Program-made: the position numbers and the translations under genes
Part shown: positions 42,865-51,527 of the stretch, one piece after another
Numbering within the stretch: the stretch's first letter is position 1
Layout: every line of letters starts with the position of its first letter
Notes under the pieces: model-generated
The model's input: only the letters and a program-made list of their open reading frames with translations
Databases searched by the model: none
What the model was told of the DNA's origin: nothing
NCBI RefSeq assembly: GCF_900176355.1
Contig: NZ_FWXI01000023.1
Location: 28,151 to 92,150, forward strand
Direction of reading: 5' to 3'
DNA length: 64,000 nucleotides
Origin: Sporomusa malonica
Lineage (GTDB): Bacteria > Bacillota > Negativicutes > Sporomusales > Sporomusaceae

Positions 42865-44235
42865 ATGGAAAACCCTTGTCATATGTGTATGCCTATGGGC
42901 GGGATTTTGGCGCTCAAAGGCATTGAAAATGCCATGGTAATTGTGCATGGGTCACAAGGCTGCAGCACCTATATGCGGCGGCATATAGCTGAACATTTCA
43001 ACGAGCCTATCGATGTCGGCTCCTCTTCCCTCAATGAAAAAGGAACAGTATATGGCGGTGAAAGCAACCTGCGCCAGGCGCTTGATAATATTATTAGGGT
43101 GTATCAGCCCGGGATAATCGGCGTTGTTACTACTTGTCTGGCAGAAACCATAGGCGAAGACATCGCCAGAATAGTCAAAGACTACAGGCAGGAAAAGAGT
43201 CTGGCTATGCCCATCGTCGCGGCGAATACGCCTGGTTATGGCGGCAGCCACAGTGAGGGCTACTGGCTGACAGTCAGGCAGCTAGTTGAGACATTGGCAA
43301 CCAAGACTGAATCACATAACAAGATCAATGTGTTTGTTCCCAACATGAGTCCGGCAGATATTCGCGAGCTGAAACGTTTGCTGGCTGCTATGGATATCGA
43401 GTATACACTGTGTCCGGATATTTCGGATACACTGGATCAGCCCTATCTTCCCAACTACAGTAAGGTGCCGGTAGGCGGCACCCCTGTTGCTGATATTTGC
43501 CTGATGGGGGGAGCGCCAGCGACAATCGAGCTGGGGGTCACAGTAGATGGTAGTGTATCACCTGGCAGGTATTTACAAGATGCTTTTGGCGTACCACTCT
43601 ATACTGTACCTATTCCGATTGGAATTGAAAACACCGATGCCTTTATGGCAGTCCTTGAGACCATCAGCGGCAAAAGCTGGCCGCCAGCGATTGAGCGTGA
43701 GCGGGGGCGGCTCATTGACGCCATGATTGATTCGCATAAATATAATTTTGCCGGGCGGTGCGCTATTTTTGGTGATCCGGACTTGGTATATGCCGTGACG
43801 CAGCTCTGTCTGGAAAATGGCATTCAGCCGGTCGTGGTAACCGGAGATAAAAATGGCAACCTTGCTAAGCTGCTTCCTCAGACTGAGATGACAGCTGAAA
43901 CCGTTGTGCTGTCAGACCCTGACTTTAACTTAGTACGCACACATGCCAAAGATGGCAATGTGAATATTGCCATCGGTCATTCGGACGGACGGTTTCTTAC
44001 CGAACGGGATGATATTTCTCTGGTTCGTTTAGGCTTTCCCATCCATGACCGGGTGGGGGGACAACGCCTCTTATCCATAGGGTATAGCGGAACAACACTT
44101 CTCTTGGATCGGGTGACAAACACCCTGCTGGAAGATAAGTATAAAAATTACCGCAAGAATATGTTTAATAAGTATTTCGAACAGCCTGAACAGCCGAAAA
44201 TTGAACTCCAAGAAAGGGGGTGGCCACTCCTATGA
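42865..44235 (+). CDS. nifN: FeMo-cofactor scaffold protein NifN
   Basis: Beta-type partner of NifE, 456 residues. It starts ENPCHMCMPMGG, with HGSQGCSTYMRR and VTTCLAETIGED as the remaining cluster-binding segments. ATG at 42865 comes one base after the nifE stop and follows AAAGGAGGTGG. The longer frame from 42775 overlaps nifE and has no ribosome site. The tail is acidic and extends past the usual NifN end; it overlaps nifB's start by 4 bp. Confidence 0.93.
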   Translation: MENPCHMCMPMGGILALKGIENAMVIVHGSQGCSTYMRRHIAEHFNEPIDVGSSSLNEKGTVYGGESNLRQALDNIIRVYQPGIIGVVTTCLAETIGEDIARIVKDYRQEKSLAMPIVAANTPGYGGSHSEGYWLTVRQLVETLATKTESHNKINVFVPNMSPADIRELKRLLAAMDIEYTLCPDISDTLDQPYLPNYSKVPVGGTPVADICLMGGAPATIELGVTVDGSVSPGRYLQDAFGVPLYTVPIPIGIENTDAFMAVLETISGKSWPPAIERERGRLIDAMIDSHKYNFAGRCAIFGDPDLVYAVTQLCLENGIQPVVVTGDKNGNLAKLLPQTEMTAETVVLSDPDFNLVRTHAKDGNVNIAIGHSDGRFLTERDDISLVRLGFPIHDRVGGQRLLSIGYSGTTLLLDRVTNTLLEDKYKNYRKNMFNKYFEQPEQPKIELQERGWPLL

Positions 44236-45476
44236 CGAGTGTGCTTACCGATAAACATCCTTGCTTTTCTGCTAACGCCCAGCATCAATATGCTCGCATG
44301 CATCTGCCGGTGGCGCCCCGGTGTAATATTAGCTGTAACTACTGCAGCCGCAAGTTTGACTGTGTTAACGAAAGCCGCCCAGGGGTAACCAGCGAGGTGC
44401 TGTCGGCGGTTGAGGCCAAAGAAAAATTTGAACGGGTTAAAGCTGAGATTCCTAATCTCAGTGTTGTCGGTATTGCTGGCCCTGGTGATGCTTTGGCCAA
44501 CTGGGACGAAACCAGGGAGACTATTGAGCTCATAAAGCAAGTTGATCCGGGCATGATATTTTGTCTGTCAACAAATGGGCTGTTATTGCCTGAATATGCT
44601 CCGGCGTTAATCAAGCTTGGAGTAAAACATGTTACCGTAACGGTGAACTGTATTGATCCTGCTGTTGGGGCGCAAATCTATGGGACAGTGAATTATCAGG
44701 GCAAACGTTATGTCGGCATTGAGGGTTCGGAGATTCTTTTGCATAACCAGCAGGAAGGGATTATGTATCTGGCCGGCCATGGCGCTACTGTCAAAGTAAA
44801 TATTGTCATGATTAAACTGGTCAACGACTGGCATATACCTGATGTTGTCAGCAAGGTAAAACAGCTGGGGGCCTGTATGACAAATATCATGCCCTTTATT
44901 CCGGCACCTGGCAGCGTGTTTTCCGGTCTGCCAGCGACAAATATGCGTGATGTTAATGAGCTTCGGGCCAGCTGTGCCGGTGAATTGAAACAAATGACTC
45001 ATTGCCGGCAGTGCCGGGCAGATGCTATCGGCCTGTTAGGCCAAGACCGTGCTAACGAGTTTAGAAGCTGTGCCAGCCAGGTTGAGCCTGTTACCCCCAA
45101 GCCAGCGCCGTTTATCGCTCATTATAAGGTTGCTGTTACCACCAAATCAGATAAATTGGTTGATTTGCATTTCGGTCAAGCTGAAGAATTTAAGATATAT
45201 CAGGTTAATGGCAGCCGGTATGCGCTTGTGGAGACACGTCAGTTGGAAAAATACTGCACAGGCAATGTGGAATGTGCCAGCGAGGATGAGCGGCGAGAAG
45301 CGCTGCTGACAGCTTTGAGCGACTGTGACGCTGTATTGACCATGCGGATTGGCTATCAGGCCCAAAAGCGTCTGCTAAAGCGGGGCATCATGTCGGTCGA
45401 ATATTGCTATACGGTGGAAAGTGGGCTTTGCTACGCCGCAGAGCAGCTTGATTTAAAAGCGGCCGCAGCGGTCTAG
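44232..45476 (+). CDS. nifB: Nitrogenase cofactor radical SAM enzyme NifB with NifX-like C-terminus
   Basis: Builds the carbide-containing [8Fe-9S-C] NifB-cofactor. The radical SAM cysteines are in CNISCNYCSRKFDC; VGIAGPGDALAN is the SAM glycine motif, and further cluster cysteines are in HCRQCRADAIGLLGQD. From about residue 300 a NifX/NafY-like domain follows (VAVTTKSDKLVDLHFGQAEE), a known fusion. 414 residues from ATG 44232; the GTG at 44220 overlaps the AAAGGGGG ribosome site. Confidence 0.94.
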   Translation: MTSVLTDKHPCFSANAQHQYARMHLPVAPRCNISCNYCSRKFDCVNESRPGVTSEVLSAVEAKEKFERVKAEIPNLSVVGIAGPGDALANWDETRETIELIKQVDPGMIFCLSTNGLLLPEYAPALIKLGVKHVTVTVNCIDPAVGAQIYGTVNYQGKRYVGIEGSEILLHNQQEGIMYLAGHGATVKVNIVMIKLVNDWHIPDVVSKVKQLGACMTNIMPFIPAPGSVFSGLPATNMRDVNELRASCAGELKQMTHCRQCRADAIGLLGQDRANEFRSCASQVEPVTPKPAPFIAHYKVAVTTKSDKLVDLHFGQAEEFKIYQVNGSRYALVETRQLEKYCTGNVECASEDERREALLTALSDCDAVLTMRIGYQAQKRLLKRGIMSVEYCYTVESGLCYAAEQLDLKAAAAV

Positions 45477-45495
45477 CTGTAAGGGAGGAAGGAAA

Positions 45496-46113
45496 ATGGC
45501 GCGGGAAATCGCAGTGTTTATTGGCGGGAATGGCAGTACTGCCGCCCTGGAGGAACCAGGAAAAGTAGTTGTTTACCGCCGCCAGCAGGGAAAGTGGCAG
45601 CAGGTTGGCGAGACAGCGTTTTGCCTTAATCATACAAGCGGCATGGCCGGAGTGCGGCGGCAATTAGCGGCGATGATTGAAGTATTAGGTCAATGCCGGG
45701 TATTTGTTGCCCGTGCAGTATCTGGTCTGTTATATAAAGAGCTTGAACAGGCTGACTTTAGTATTTGGGAGTTTAGTGGCAGACCAACCGACTTTCTGGA
45801 ATATGTTTTAGTGCAGGAAGAGCTTGCCGCTCGCCAGCCAGCGCCTGCCGCAGCTCCAGCGCCAGCCATCGTTGAGACAGGGCCAGGCTGCTACCAAGTG
45901 TCACTGAAGGATGTTCAGCAAAGCGGCGGCGGACTAACCTCCAAGCAAGTGTTACAACCGCTGCTGAGTGGTAACTTCTATCAGGTAGAGGTCTTGTGCA
46001 GCCACATTCCACCCTGGTTGGAGACTGAATGGGCATGCGGACGCTTTGACTGTAAAGCCGAGAAGCAAGTAAATGGGGTTAAGCTGGTAATAAAAAAACA
46101 AAGTTGCGGGTGA
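45496..46113 (+). CDS. anfO: AnfO-type nitrogenase accessory protein
   Basis: 205 residues resembling AnfO, a protein first known from Fe-only nitrogenase loci: REIAVFIGGNGSTAALEEPG, GKWQQVGETAFCL, VAVARAVSGLLYKELEQADF-like text (here FVARAVSGLLYKELEQADFS) and IWEFSGRPTDFLEYVL. A Pro/Ala linker (about 118-130) leads to a C-terminal region with CYQVSLKDVQQSGGG and two late cysteines. Its exact role is unknown; the suggested one is in cofactor handling. Here it sits in a Mo-type operon between nifB and nifV. Confidence 0.8.
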   Translation: MAREIAVFIGGNGSTAALEEPGKVVVYRRQQGKWQQVGETAFCLNHTSGMAGVRRQLAAMIEVLGQCRVFVARAVSGLLYKELEQADFSIWEFSGRPTDFLEYVLVQEELAARQPAPAAAPAPAIVETGPGCYQVSLKDVQQSGGGLTSKQVLQPLLSGNFYQVEVLCSHIPPWLETEWACGRFDCKAEKQVNGVKLVIKKQSCG

Positions 46114-46120
46114 GTTGTAT

Positions 46121-47170
46121 ATGAGCAGGCCAAACTGGATTGATCACACACTAAATGAAGCTGTCAGGCTGCAGTATACCGGCGGACAGCTTGCAGAGCT
46201 TGTCGGCCTGCTGTCCGCGCTGGGGATTGAGCAGGCTGCCATTGGACTCGATGAGTGGCACCGGTATTATCCGGATTTGGCTGACACGCAAAAGCACCTT
46301 GAACTTTGCGGAATTCTAGAATTATCAGGTAGTGAACTTGGGTTGGCCGAGCAGGCAGGTATCAAGCAGGTAGTCCTAGTCTGCCGCACTGCTAATCAGG
46401 CTGAGTTTAGCGTGAAGCTCGAAGCGGCTATGGTCGAAGCTGGCAGGCGCGGCTTGCGAGCTTCGCTGCTGTTAGAAGACTTAGCCGGCATTAGAGCATC
46501 AGAGCTAGGTTCTGTTGCGTCAATAATAAATGGCTATCCCATTACCACCGTTATTTATGGTGACCGAACGGGTAAAGGTAATCCTTTTACTATCTTTGAG
46601 CAAATAACTGTTCTAAAGAAGAGCTTGAACTGCCCTGTTGGTATCCAAGCCGGCAATGCCTATGGCTTGGCAACAGCCAATACGCTGGCGGCGCTGAAAG
46701 CTGGGGTTAGTCAGATAAACACGTCAATAGCCGGAGCCGGTGGATTTGCTCCCTGGGAAGAGGCGTTGATGGCTGCTAAACAACTGGCAGGGTCAGCTGT
46801 TGAGATACCGTTAGATTTGGCAGCTGGCTGTAGGCAGGTCCTGACAGCGTTGAATTTGAGTGTAGCCGAGAGCAAAGCTATTATTGGTCCTGCGATTTTT
46901 GCTCATGAGTCAGGTTTGCATGTTGACGGTGTTAATAAAGATCCCTGGATATATGAACCGTTTGCGCCAGAAATGGTAGGGCTAAGGCGGCAATTTATTA
47001 TTGGCAAACATTCAGGAACTGCGGCTCTGAGAACAAAATTTGCGACTTGGGGTATACGTCTGGAAGAAGCTGAGACTAGAGCCCTGCTTACCCATGTACG
47101 AGCGTTAGCTGTTCGGAAAAGGGCAGCCATTACTGATGACGAATTACAGCGCTTGTATTTATCCTGTTAG
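46121..47170 (+). CDS. nifV: Homocitrate synthase, omega-type subunit (degenerate barrel plus C-terminal domain)
   Basis: 349 residues related to NifV/LeuA. The N-terminus reads IDHTLNEAVRLQY where the catalytic family has DTTLRDGEQA, so the metal and base residues at that point are lost. Later regions are kept: GNAYGLATANTLAALKAGV, and the C-terminal communication domain with FAHESGLHVDGVNKDPWIYE and GKHSGTAALRTKF. This matches the nifV-omega half of the split homocitrate synthase of Clostridium pasteurianum. ATG at 46121 follows GGGTGAG. The stop codon belongs to the dispersed repeat that begins at 47163. Confidence 0.82.
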   Translation: MSRPNWIDHTLNEAVRLQYTGGQLAELVGLLSALGIEQAAIGLDEWHRYYPDLADTQKHLELCGILELSGSELGLAEQAGIKQVVLVCRTANQAEFSVKLEAAMVEAGRRGLRASLLLEDLAGIRASELGSVASIINGYPITTVIYGDRTGKGNPFTIFEQITVLKKSLNCPVGIQAGNAYGLATANTLAALKAGVSQINTSIAGAGGFAPWEEALMAAKQLAGSAVEIPLDLAAGCRQVLTALNLSVAESKAIIGPAIFAHESGLHVDGVNKDPWIYEPFAPEMVGLRRQFIIGKHSGTAALRTKFATWGIRLEEAETRALLTHVRALAVRKRAAITDDELQRLYLSC

Positions 47171-47250
47171 AAAGTATGACTTTCCGCCTGGATAAGGCAA
47201 CATCGACTTCCGCATTCGCCAAAGGCTCGGCGCAAGCCGTGTTTTCTTTA
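47163..47250 (+). repeat. Dispersed repeat, copy 2 (copy 1 at 30104-30192)
   Basis: 88-bp copy, about 93% identical to copy 1. Its first bases supply the last codon and TAG stop of nifV-omega, and its end lies just before the ribosome site of nifV-alpha. So the element sits inside the operon without ending it visibly. Confidence 0.85.
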
Positions 47251-47275
47251 TCAACAAGCTGAAGGGGGCAGACAT

Positions 47276-48118
47276 ATGCAAGAACTCAAACAATGCGTCC
47301 TTATTGATACAACCCTGCGGGACGGCGAACAAGCGGCCGGGATTGTGTTTACTGCCATGGAAAAACTGGCTGTTGCCACAGCCCTTGATCAAGCTGGCGT
47401 AACCTGGATAGAAGCCGGTACTCCAGCGATGGGTCAGGAAGAAGGCGAGGCCTTGAGGCTTATTCTTGATGCACGGCTAAAGGCAGTGGTATTTGCCTGG
47501 AACCGCGCCTGCCGTGAAGACATCGAGGCTTCTATCGCCTGTGGTTTTGAGTTTTTGCATATTTCTGTACCAGTGTCTGACCTGCATATCCATAGAAAGC
47601 TAAAGAAGAGCCGGGAATGGGTGCTAAATCAGCTAACCTCTGCTATCCTTCTGGCACAAAGCCATGGCTGCTCGGTGTCGGTTGGCGCCGAAGACGCATC
47701 AAGGGCCGATCCTGAGCAGTTTCTTGAGCTGGCTGAGCTTAGTGCCAGACTAGGGGCTGTGCGTATTCGGTTTGCCGATACTGTTGGGCTGCTAGACCCA
47801 TTTAGCAGCTGGGAGCTAATGGCCGACTTGTCTGCCCGTTGTCCGCTGCCGATAGAGTTTCATGCCCATAATGATTTTGGTCTGGCAACAGCTAATACCT
47901 TAGCTGCCTTACAGGGCGGGGCTGTATTCGCCAGTGTAACTGCGGCTGGTATTGGGGAGCGGGCAGGAAATGCGGGGCTTGAGGAAGTAGTAGCCGCGCT
48001 TAAAGAGGTATATGGATGTCCAGGTACGATTGACTTGGAAGCGGTAAAAAAAATAGGCCGCCAAGTAGCGGCCTTAAGTGACAGACGAAGCTTTCCTTTT
48101 TCTGCTAACACTTTATAG
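47276..48118 (+). CDS. nifV: Homocitrate synthase, alpha-type subunit (catalytic barrel only)
   Basis: 280-residue catalytic TIM barrel of the homocitrate/isopropylmalate synthase family. IDTTLRDGEQAAGI gives the metal and substrate residues, with VGAEDASRADPEQF and the metal-binding FHAHNDFGLATANT (HxH). It stops at the end of the barrel and lacks the C-terminal subdomain that the preceding gene has. The two genes together would form a heteromeric enzyme making homocitrate for FeMo-cofactor. ATG at 47276 follows AAGGGGG. Confidence 0.85.
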   Translation: MQELKQCVLIDTTLRDGEQAAGIVFTAMEKLAVATALDQAGVTWIEAGTPAMGQEEGEALRLILDARLKAVVFAWNRACREDIEASIACGFEFLHISVPVSDLHIHRKLKKSREWVLNQLTSAILLAQSHGCSVSVGAEDASRADPEQFLELAELSARLGAVRIRFADTVGLLDPFSSWELMADLSARCPLPIEFHAHNDFGLATANTLAALQGGAVFASVTAAGIGERAGNAGLEEVVAALKEVYGCPGTIDLEAVKKIGRQVAALSDRRSFPFSANTL

Positions 48119-48124
48119 AGCATT

Positions 48125-48287
48125 CTAAAATGCTTGATGTGCCTGCCCGTTCGTGCGTCTTTGCGGACGGGCTTTTATAATGTTTTCCTGGATTTCGTGA
48201 TTAGTGCGCGGACCAGATAGCACTGTAATCGAGGACAGGTTTTTGCTAAACCCTTTACCGTGAGCATATTTAATCGTAGTTTTCACG
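48125..48287 (-). pseudogene. Small minus-strand gene, apparently frameshifted at an A6 run
   Basis: A GTG at 48287 with an excellent AGGAGGTAGTGCC ribosome site begins MKTTIKYAHGKGFSKK, but this frame stops after 28 residues. Shifting by one base at six consecutive A (complement of T at 48240-48245) gives instead a protein-like frame of ~53 residues (NLSSITVLSGPRTNHEIQEN...) that runs to a stop at 48125-48127. So either the gene is broken, the run is miscalled by one base, or ribosomes slip there. It lies 25 bp behind the gene at 48313-48483. No family recognised. Confidence 0.45.
48145..48176 (+). terminator. Terminator of the nif operon
   Basis: GCCCGTTCG pairs with CGGACGGGC-type right arm (48145-48153 and 48164-48172), then TTTTAT. 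It overlaps the 3' end of the minus-strand frame at 48125-48287. Confidence 0.7.
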
Positions 48288-48312
48288 GCACTACCTCCTC
48301 TGCTTTAGTAAC

Positions 48313-48483
48313 CTATTTGTCGAAACGCTGGTAGTATTCCCGGTATTTTTTAAACTCGGGATCGGCAGCTATGTCGCTTTCTTGGCTGCGGTCAAGCGCG
48401 GCTCTGGGGCAGAACTCTGAGGAAAACTCACAAGAACTGCTTTCAGCGCAAGCATCGCAATCCATAAACCTGTGCTGCAGCAC
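48313..48483 (-). CDS. Small cysteine-containing protein convergent with nif operon
   Basis: 56 residues from GTG 48483, 4-5 nt after GGAGGTGGGG. It contains MDCDACAESSSCEFSSEFC, four cysteines within 18 residues, then a charged helical tail ending KKYREYYQRFDK. The pattern could bind zinc or an iron-sulfur cluster. No family recognised, but codon use and ribosome site are good. It is the first of two tiny genes transcribed toward the nif operon end. Confidence 0.6.
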   Translation of the reverse strand: MLQHRFMDCDACAESSSCEFSSEFCPRAALDRSQESDIAADPEFKKYREYYQRFDK

Positions 48484-48678
48484 AAACCCCACCTCCGGAG
48501 GTAATATTCGCGCTAAAAAAATAACGCTTATGATAGTTTTTGAAACAAATCGTCAGATTATTCAAAAACATTTTATTCCAACTCTATATTTCCCGTATTT
48601 TTTTCATGATACGCAAATTATTTGCAGAAATTAACCTATTTTACCTTACCTATGCCCTTGATGGTATACAAGTGAGTG

Positions 48679-48694
48679 GCTAAGTCTACTTTAT
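48679..48694 (+). mobile_element. 16-bp fragment identical to the IS-like end at 17426-17441
   Basis: GCTAAGTCTACTTTAT is present exactly at both places. Here no hairpins precede it. Its T-rich end provides the -35 box of the next promoter. Confidence 0.35.
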
Positions 48695-48718
48695 TATCTG
48701 TGCACAGAATGGTATAAT
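48690..48718 (+). promoter_or_regulatory. Promoter before the gene at 48756
   Basis: TTTATT (48690-48695), 17-nt spacer, TATAAT (48713-48718), 37 bp before the ATG. Confidence 0.55.
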
Positions 48719-48755
48719 ATAGAAACTGGGACTATAGGAAAAGTGGTGGAATGTG

Positions 48756-49271
48756 ATGAAATTAGGCCAAGTTGGCCAGCCATATCAGCCAGGCCAGGAT
48801 AAGTTAGAAGAAAAACTTATTTACCGCTTGGATAATGACGGGCATGGCCTTGTTATTGTTAAAGCAGGAATTTCTAACCAGGAAGTGGAAAATATCCAAA
48901 ACGGAGCCGCCGAATTAGGTATCTATATTGATGGCCCGATTATTTTTTTACTCTTTAAGTTTGGGACTGGCAGCTGGAACGATGCACCCTTCTCCTGGCA
49001 CACTGTGCCGAGGGGCATTCGCGTGTATCCGGAGGAAGCCGAAGATTCGACTACGCTTAAGGTTACTCTCGTGGAGGCTGCTGACGGCATAGTTCGTGCT
49101 GGGCGACAAGTGGCGCTGACTCCGGAATTTGCCGGTAAGCTTAATGAGGCCATCAGGGTTCAGGCTAATGGCAGCTTTAACGGTTTGTCGTATGGTAAGC
49201 ATTTGAATGTTGTGTATAATCAGTATACTGCTGAGGATATGGCAGAAATCGCCGACGCTCGTATGGCGTAA
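48756..49271 (+). CDS. Hypothetical protein paired with LUD-domain gene
   Basis: 171 residues, soluble, not recognised. It has a proline/glutamine-rich start (GQVGQPYQPGQDK), a central region IDGPIIFLLFKFGTGSWNDA and FSWHTVPRGIRVYPEEAED, and a mixed alpha/beta tail. ATG at 48756 follows GTGGTGG; the GTG just before is less likely. It lies 30 bp before the LUD-domain gene, so the two are probably one transcript. Confidence 0.6.
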   Translation: MKLGQVGQPYQPGQDKLEEKLIYRLDNDGHGLVIVKAGISNQEVENIQNGAAELGIYIDGPIIFLLFKFGTGSWNDAPFSWHTVPRGIRVYPEEAEDSTTLKVTLVEAADGIVRAGRQVALTPEFAGKLNEAIRVQANGSFNGLSYGKHLNVVYNQYTAEDMAEIADARMA

Positions 49272-49301
49272 AAATATATAATTGTTGAGAGGAGAATTTC
49301 A

Positions 49302-49943
49302 ATGAATGAGTTTAAGAGCTGGCACAACCAGACAATTGGGGCCAAAGTAGTAGAAGCCCTGCAAAAGAACAATTTTACTGCGTCCTATGTAAATACCAAA
49401 CAAGAAGCGCTAGACAAGCTGGCTGCGCTTATCCCGGGTGATGCTGCTGTAGGAATCGGTGGCTCGTGGACAATCAAGGAAGTCGGGATAGATACCCTTT
49501 TGGTAGAGCGGGGTAACACGGTTTACAATCATAATATACCTGGACTGTCGCCTGAGGAGTCCCTGGCGCTGCGCCGCAAACAAATGACCTGTGATATATT
49601 TTTAACAGGCACCAATGCCTTGACGTTAAAGGGTGAACTTGTTAATGTTGATGGAGCCGGTAATCGGGTTGCCGCTATGATTTTCGGACCTAAGAAGGTT
49701 ATTGTCATAACAGGTATAAATAAAATTGTAACAGATGTAACCGCTGCTATGGAACGGATTGAACTGTTTGCCGCCCCAATCAACAACAAGCGACTGAACC
49801 GCCCTAACCCCTGTACTGTGACTGGTGAGTGTATGGATTGTCAAGGACCGACCCGGATTTGCAATGTCACGACAGTCATGCACAAGAAGCCGGCAGTTAC
49901 CGATGTCGAGATTCTAATTATTGGTGAAGAATTAGGTTTTTAA
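49302..49943 (+). CDS. LUD-domain protein (LutC/YkgG-like)
   Basis: 213 residues of the LUD family: VVEALQKNNFTASYVNTKQEAL, VGIGGSWTIKEVGI, and FLTGTNALTLKGELVNVDGAGNRVAAM, with a cysteine cluster near the end (CTVTGECMDCQGPTRIC) that may bind iron-sulfur. LUD proteins take part in lactate oxidation complexes (LutABC) and related uses, but no LutA or LutB is adjacent. Its closeness to the hydroxy-acid cluster that follows is suggestive. ATG at 49302 follows GAGAGGAG. Confidence 0.82.
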   Translation: MNEFKSWHNQTIGAKVVEALQKNNFTASYVNTKQEALDKLAALIPGDAAVGIGGSWTIKEVGIDTLLVERGNTVYNHNIPGLSPEESLALRRKQMTCDIFLTGTNALTLKGELVNVDGAGNRVAAMIFGPKKVIVITGINKIVTDVTAAMERIELFAAPINNKRLNRPNPCTVTGECMDCQGPTRICNVTTVMHKKPAVTDVEILIIGEELGF

Positions 49944-49965
49944 TTTAATAAAAGCTAAGCTTGTA

Positions 49966-50000
49966 CGGCAGCGTATTATAATGCGCTGCCGCTATTTTTT
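49966..50000 (+). terminator. Terminator after LUD gene
   Basis: CGGCAGCG (49966-49973) pairs with CGCTGCCG (49984-49991), followed by CTATTTTTTT. A perfect 16-bp palindrome, GCACCCAGCTGGGTGC (50002-50017), follows directly and may be an activator site for the next promoter. Confidence 0.8.
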
Positions 50001-50060
50001 TGCACCCAGCTGGGTGCTTAATGGTTGGTAAGTCACAATGATTAATAGTGATTAAAACTA

Positions 50061-50076
50061 TGGCATAAAATTTGCA
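50061..50076 (+). promoter_or_regulatory. Sigma-54 promoter P1
   Basis: TGGCATAAAATTTGCA has GG at -24 and GC at -12 with exactly 12-nt spacing. It is 51 bp before the GTG of the LarA-like gene. Confidence 0.8.
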
Positions 50077-50126
50077 TAGTTTTAGTCTAGCTAGCATTTA
50101 TTTATAATCGAAAGGAGACGATCACA

Positions 50127-51374
50127 GTGCTACCAAATATGTTTCTGATACGCCAGAAGTTTGAAGGTAACTCAATTGATAATATTGCCGACGGGGTACA
50201 TGAAGCTTTTGTGCAGGTTGATTTAGAAAGTGAGGTCAAAAAGGGCCAAAGAATTGCTGTAGCTGTTGGCAGCCGGGGCATTGCGAATATTAGTGCCATT
50301 GTCCAGAGTGTTGTCAATGAGCTCAAGCTTCTAGGTGCTGAGCCATTTATAGTACCGGCAATGGGAAGCCATGGCGGAGCAACTGCAGAAGGTCAGGAAC
50401 AAGTATTGATGTCTTTGGGGGTAACGGCGGAAAAAATCGGGGTGCCTATAGTCTCAAGCATGGAGGTAGAACTGATAGGTCAAACTGCAGATGGAGTTCC
50501 TGTATATTTGGATAAGTCAGCGTTTGAGTCTGAAGGAATTTTCCTAATTAATAGAATCAAGCCACATACTGATTTTGATGCACCTGTTGAAAGTGGTTTA
50601 ATCAAAATGATTGCCATTGGTTTGGCGAAACACAAGGGCTGTGTGACGATCCATACTTACGGCCTTGCAAAATATATACCTCAGGCTGCAGAAACTGTTT
50701 TAAAGAAGGGGGCAATCATCGGCGGATTGGCTATAATTGAGAACAGTAAGGAGAAAACAGCACACCTGGAGGTTATAAAAGCCAAGCAACTTTTGACAAA
50801 AGAGCCGCAACTGCTGGAAAAAGCGAAAAAACTAATGGCTCGTCTTCCTTTCAAAGAGTTAGATTTTCTAATAGTCAGGGCAATGGGTAAGACGATCAGT
50901 GGAACCGGCATGGATACCAATGTGATTGGACGCCAAAGGGTAGAGGGTTTACCTGAGCCTGATAGCATCAAAATTAAGCGTATTGCGGTGCTTGACTTAA
51001 TGGATAATTCATACGGGAATGCCCTGGGAATTGGTTTGGCTGATTTTACCACCAAAGGGCTGGTTGATAAAATAGATTTTAAGGCTATGCATGCAAATGT
51101 TATCTCTACCGGATACCTGGAACGAGGAAAAATTCCCATTTATCTGGATACTGAGCGTGAAACCATAGAAACAGCTCTAAAAACCATTGGCCCGGTCAAA
51201 CCAGAAAAAGCTACTATTTGTGTTATTCGAAATACCCTTGAGCTTGAAGAGTTAGTAGTATCAGAAAGTCTGCTGCCGGTTGTTCAAAAATTAGAAAATG
51301 TAGAAGTTATTCACAGTATCGGACCATTGCCCTTTTCCAATAATGGTGTATTACAGCTGTTTTATGGTAGTTGA
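50127..51374 (+). CDS. LarA-like (DUF2088) protein, first copy
   Basis: 415 residues related to the N-terminal domain family of nickel-dependent lactate racemase. It has AVAVGSRGIANISAIVQ, VPAMGSHGGATAEGQEQVL (with His in the place of the LarA GxH), and INRIKPHTDFDAPVESGLIKM. It does not carry the full LarA motif set seen in the gene at 53218, so racemisation is uncertain; other members act on unknown hydroxy acids. GTG at 50127 follows AAAGGAG. Controlled by its own sigma-54 promoter and followed by the activator gene. Confidence 0.72.
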   Translation: MLPNMFLIRQKFEGNSIDNIADGVHEAFVQVDLESEVKKGQRIAVAVGSRGIANISAIVQSVVNELKLLGAEPFIVPAMGSHGGATAEGQEQVLMSLGVTAEKIGVPIVSSMEVELIGQTADGVPVYLDKSAFESEGIFLINRIKPHTDFDAPVESGLIKMIAIGLAKHKGCVTIHTYGLAKYIPQAAETVLKKGAIIGGLAIIENSKEKTAHLEVIKAKQLLTKEPQLLEKAKKLMARLPFKELDFLIVRAMGKTISGTGMDTNVIGRQRVEGLPEPDSIKIKRIAVLDLMDNSYGNALGIGLADFTTKGLVDKIDFKAMHANVISTGYLERGKIPIYLDTERETIETALKTIGPVKPEKATICVIRNTLELEELVVSESLLPVVQKLENVEVIHSIGPLPFSNNGVLQLFYGS

Positions 51375-51527
51375 TATTTCAACTGAAAGGCGGCAGTCTA
51401 AAGGAAGATGTGTTTAGGTTGGCGAATGATTACTACAGTGCAATTGATCTGTGAATAACAGTTGTGCTGCCGCGAAAAAGCGACAGGTGCATGGAGCCAT
51501 AATTTAAAGGGGTGTGGTGTAGACGAT

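Noticed and set aside
48371..48634. Plus-strand frame opposite the small Cys-protein gene
   Set aside because: The minus strand has a better start, ribosome site and cysteine pattern; the plus frame ends in low-complexity AT-rich sequence.
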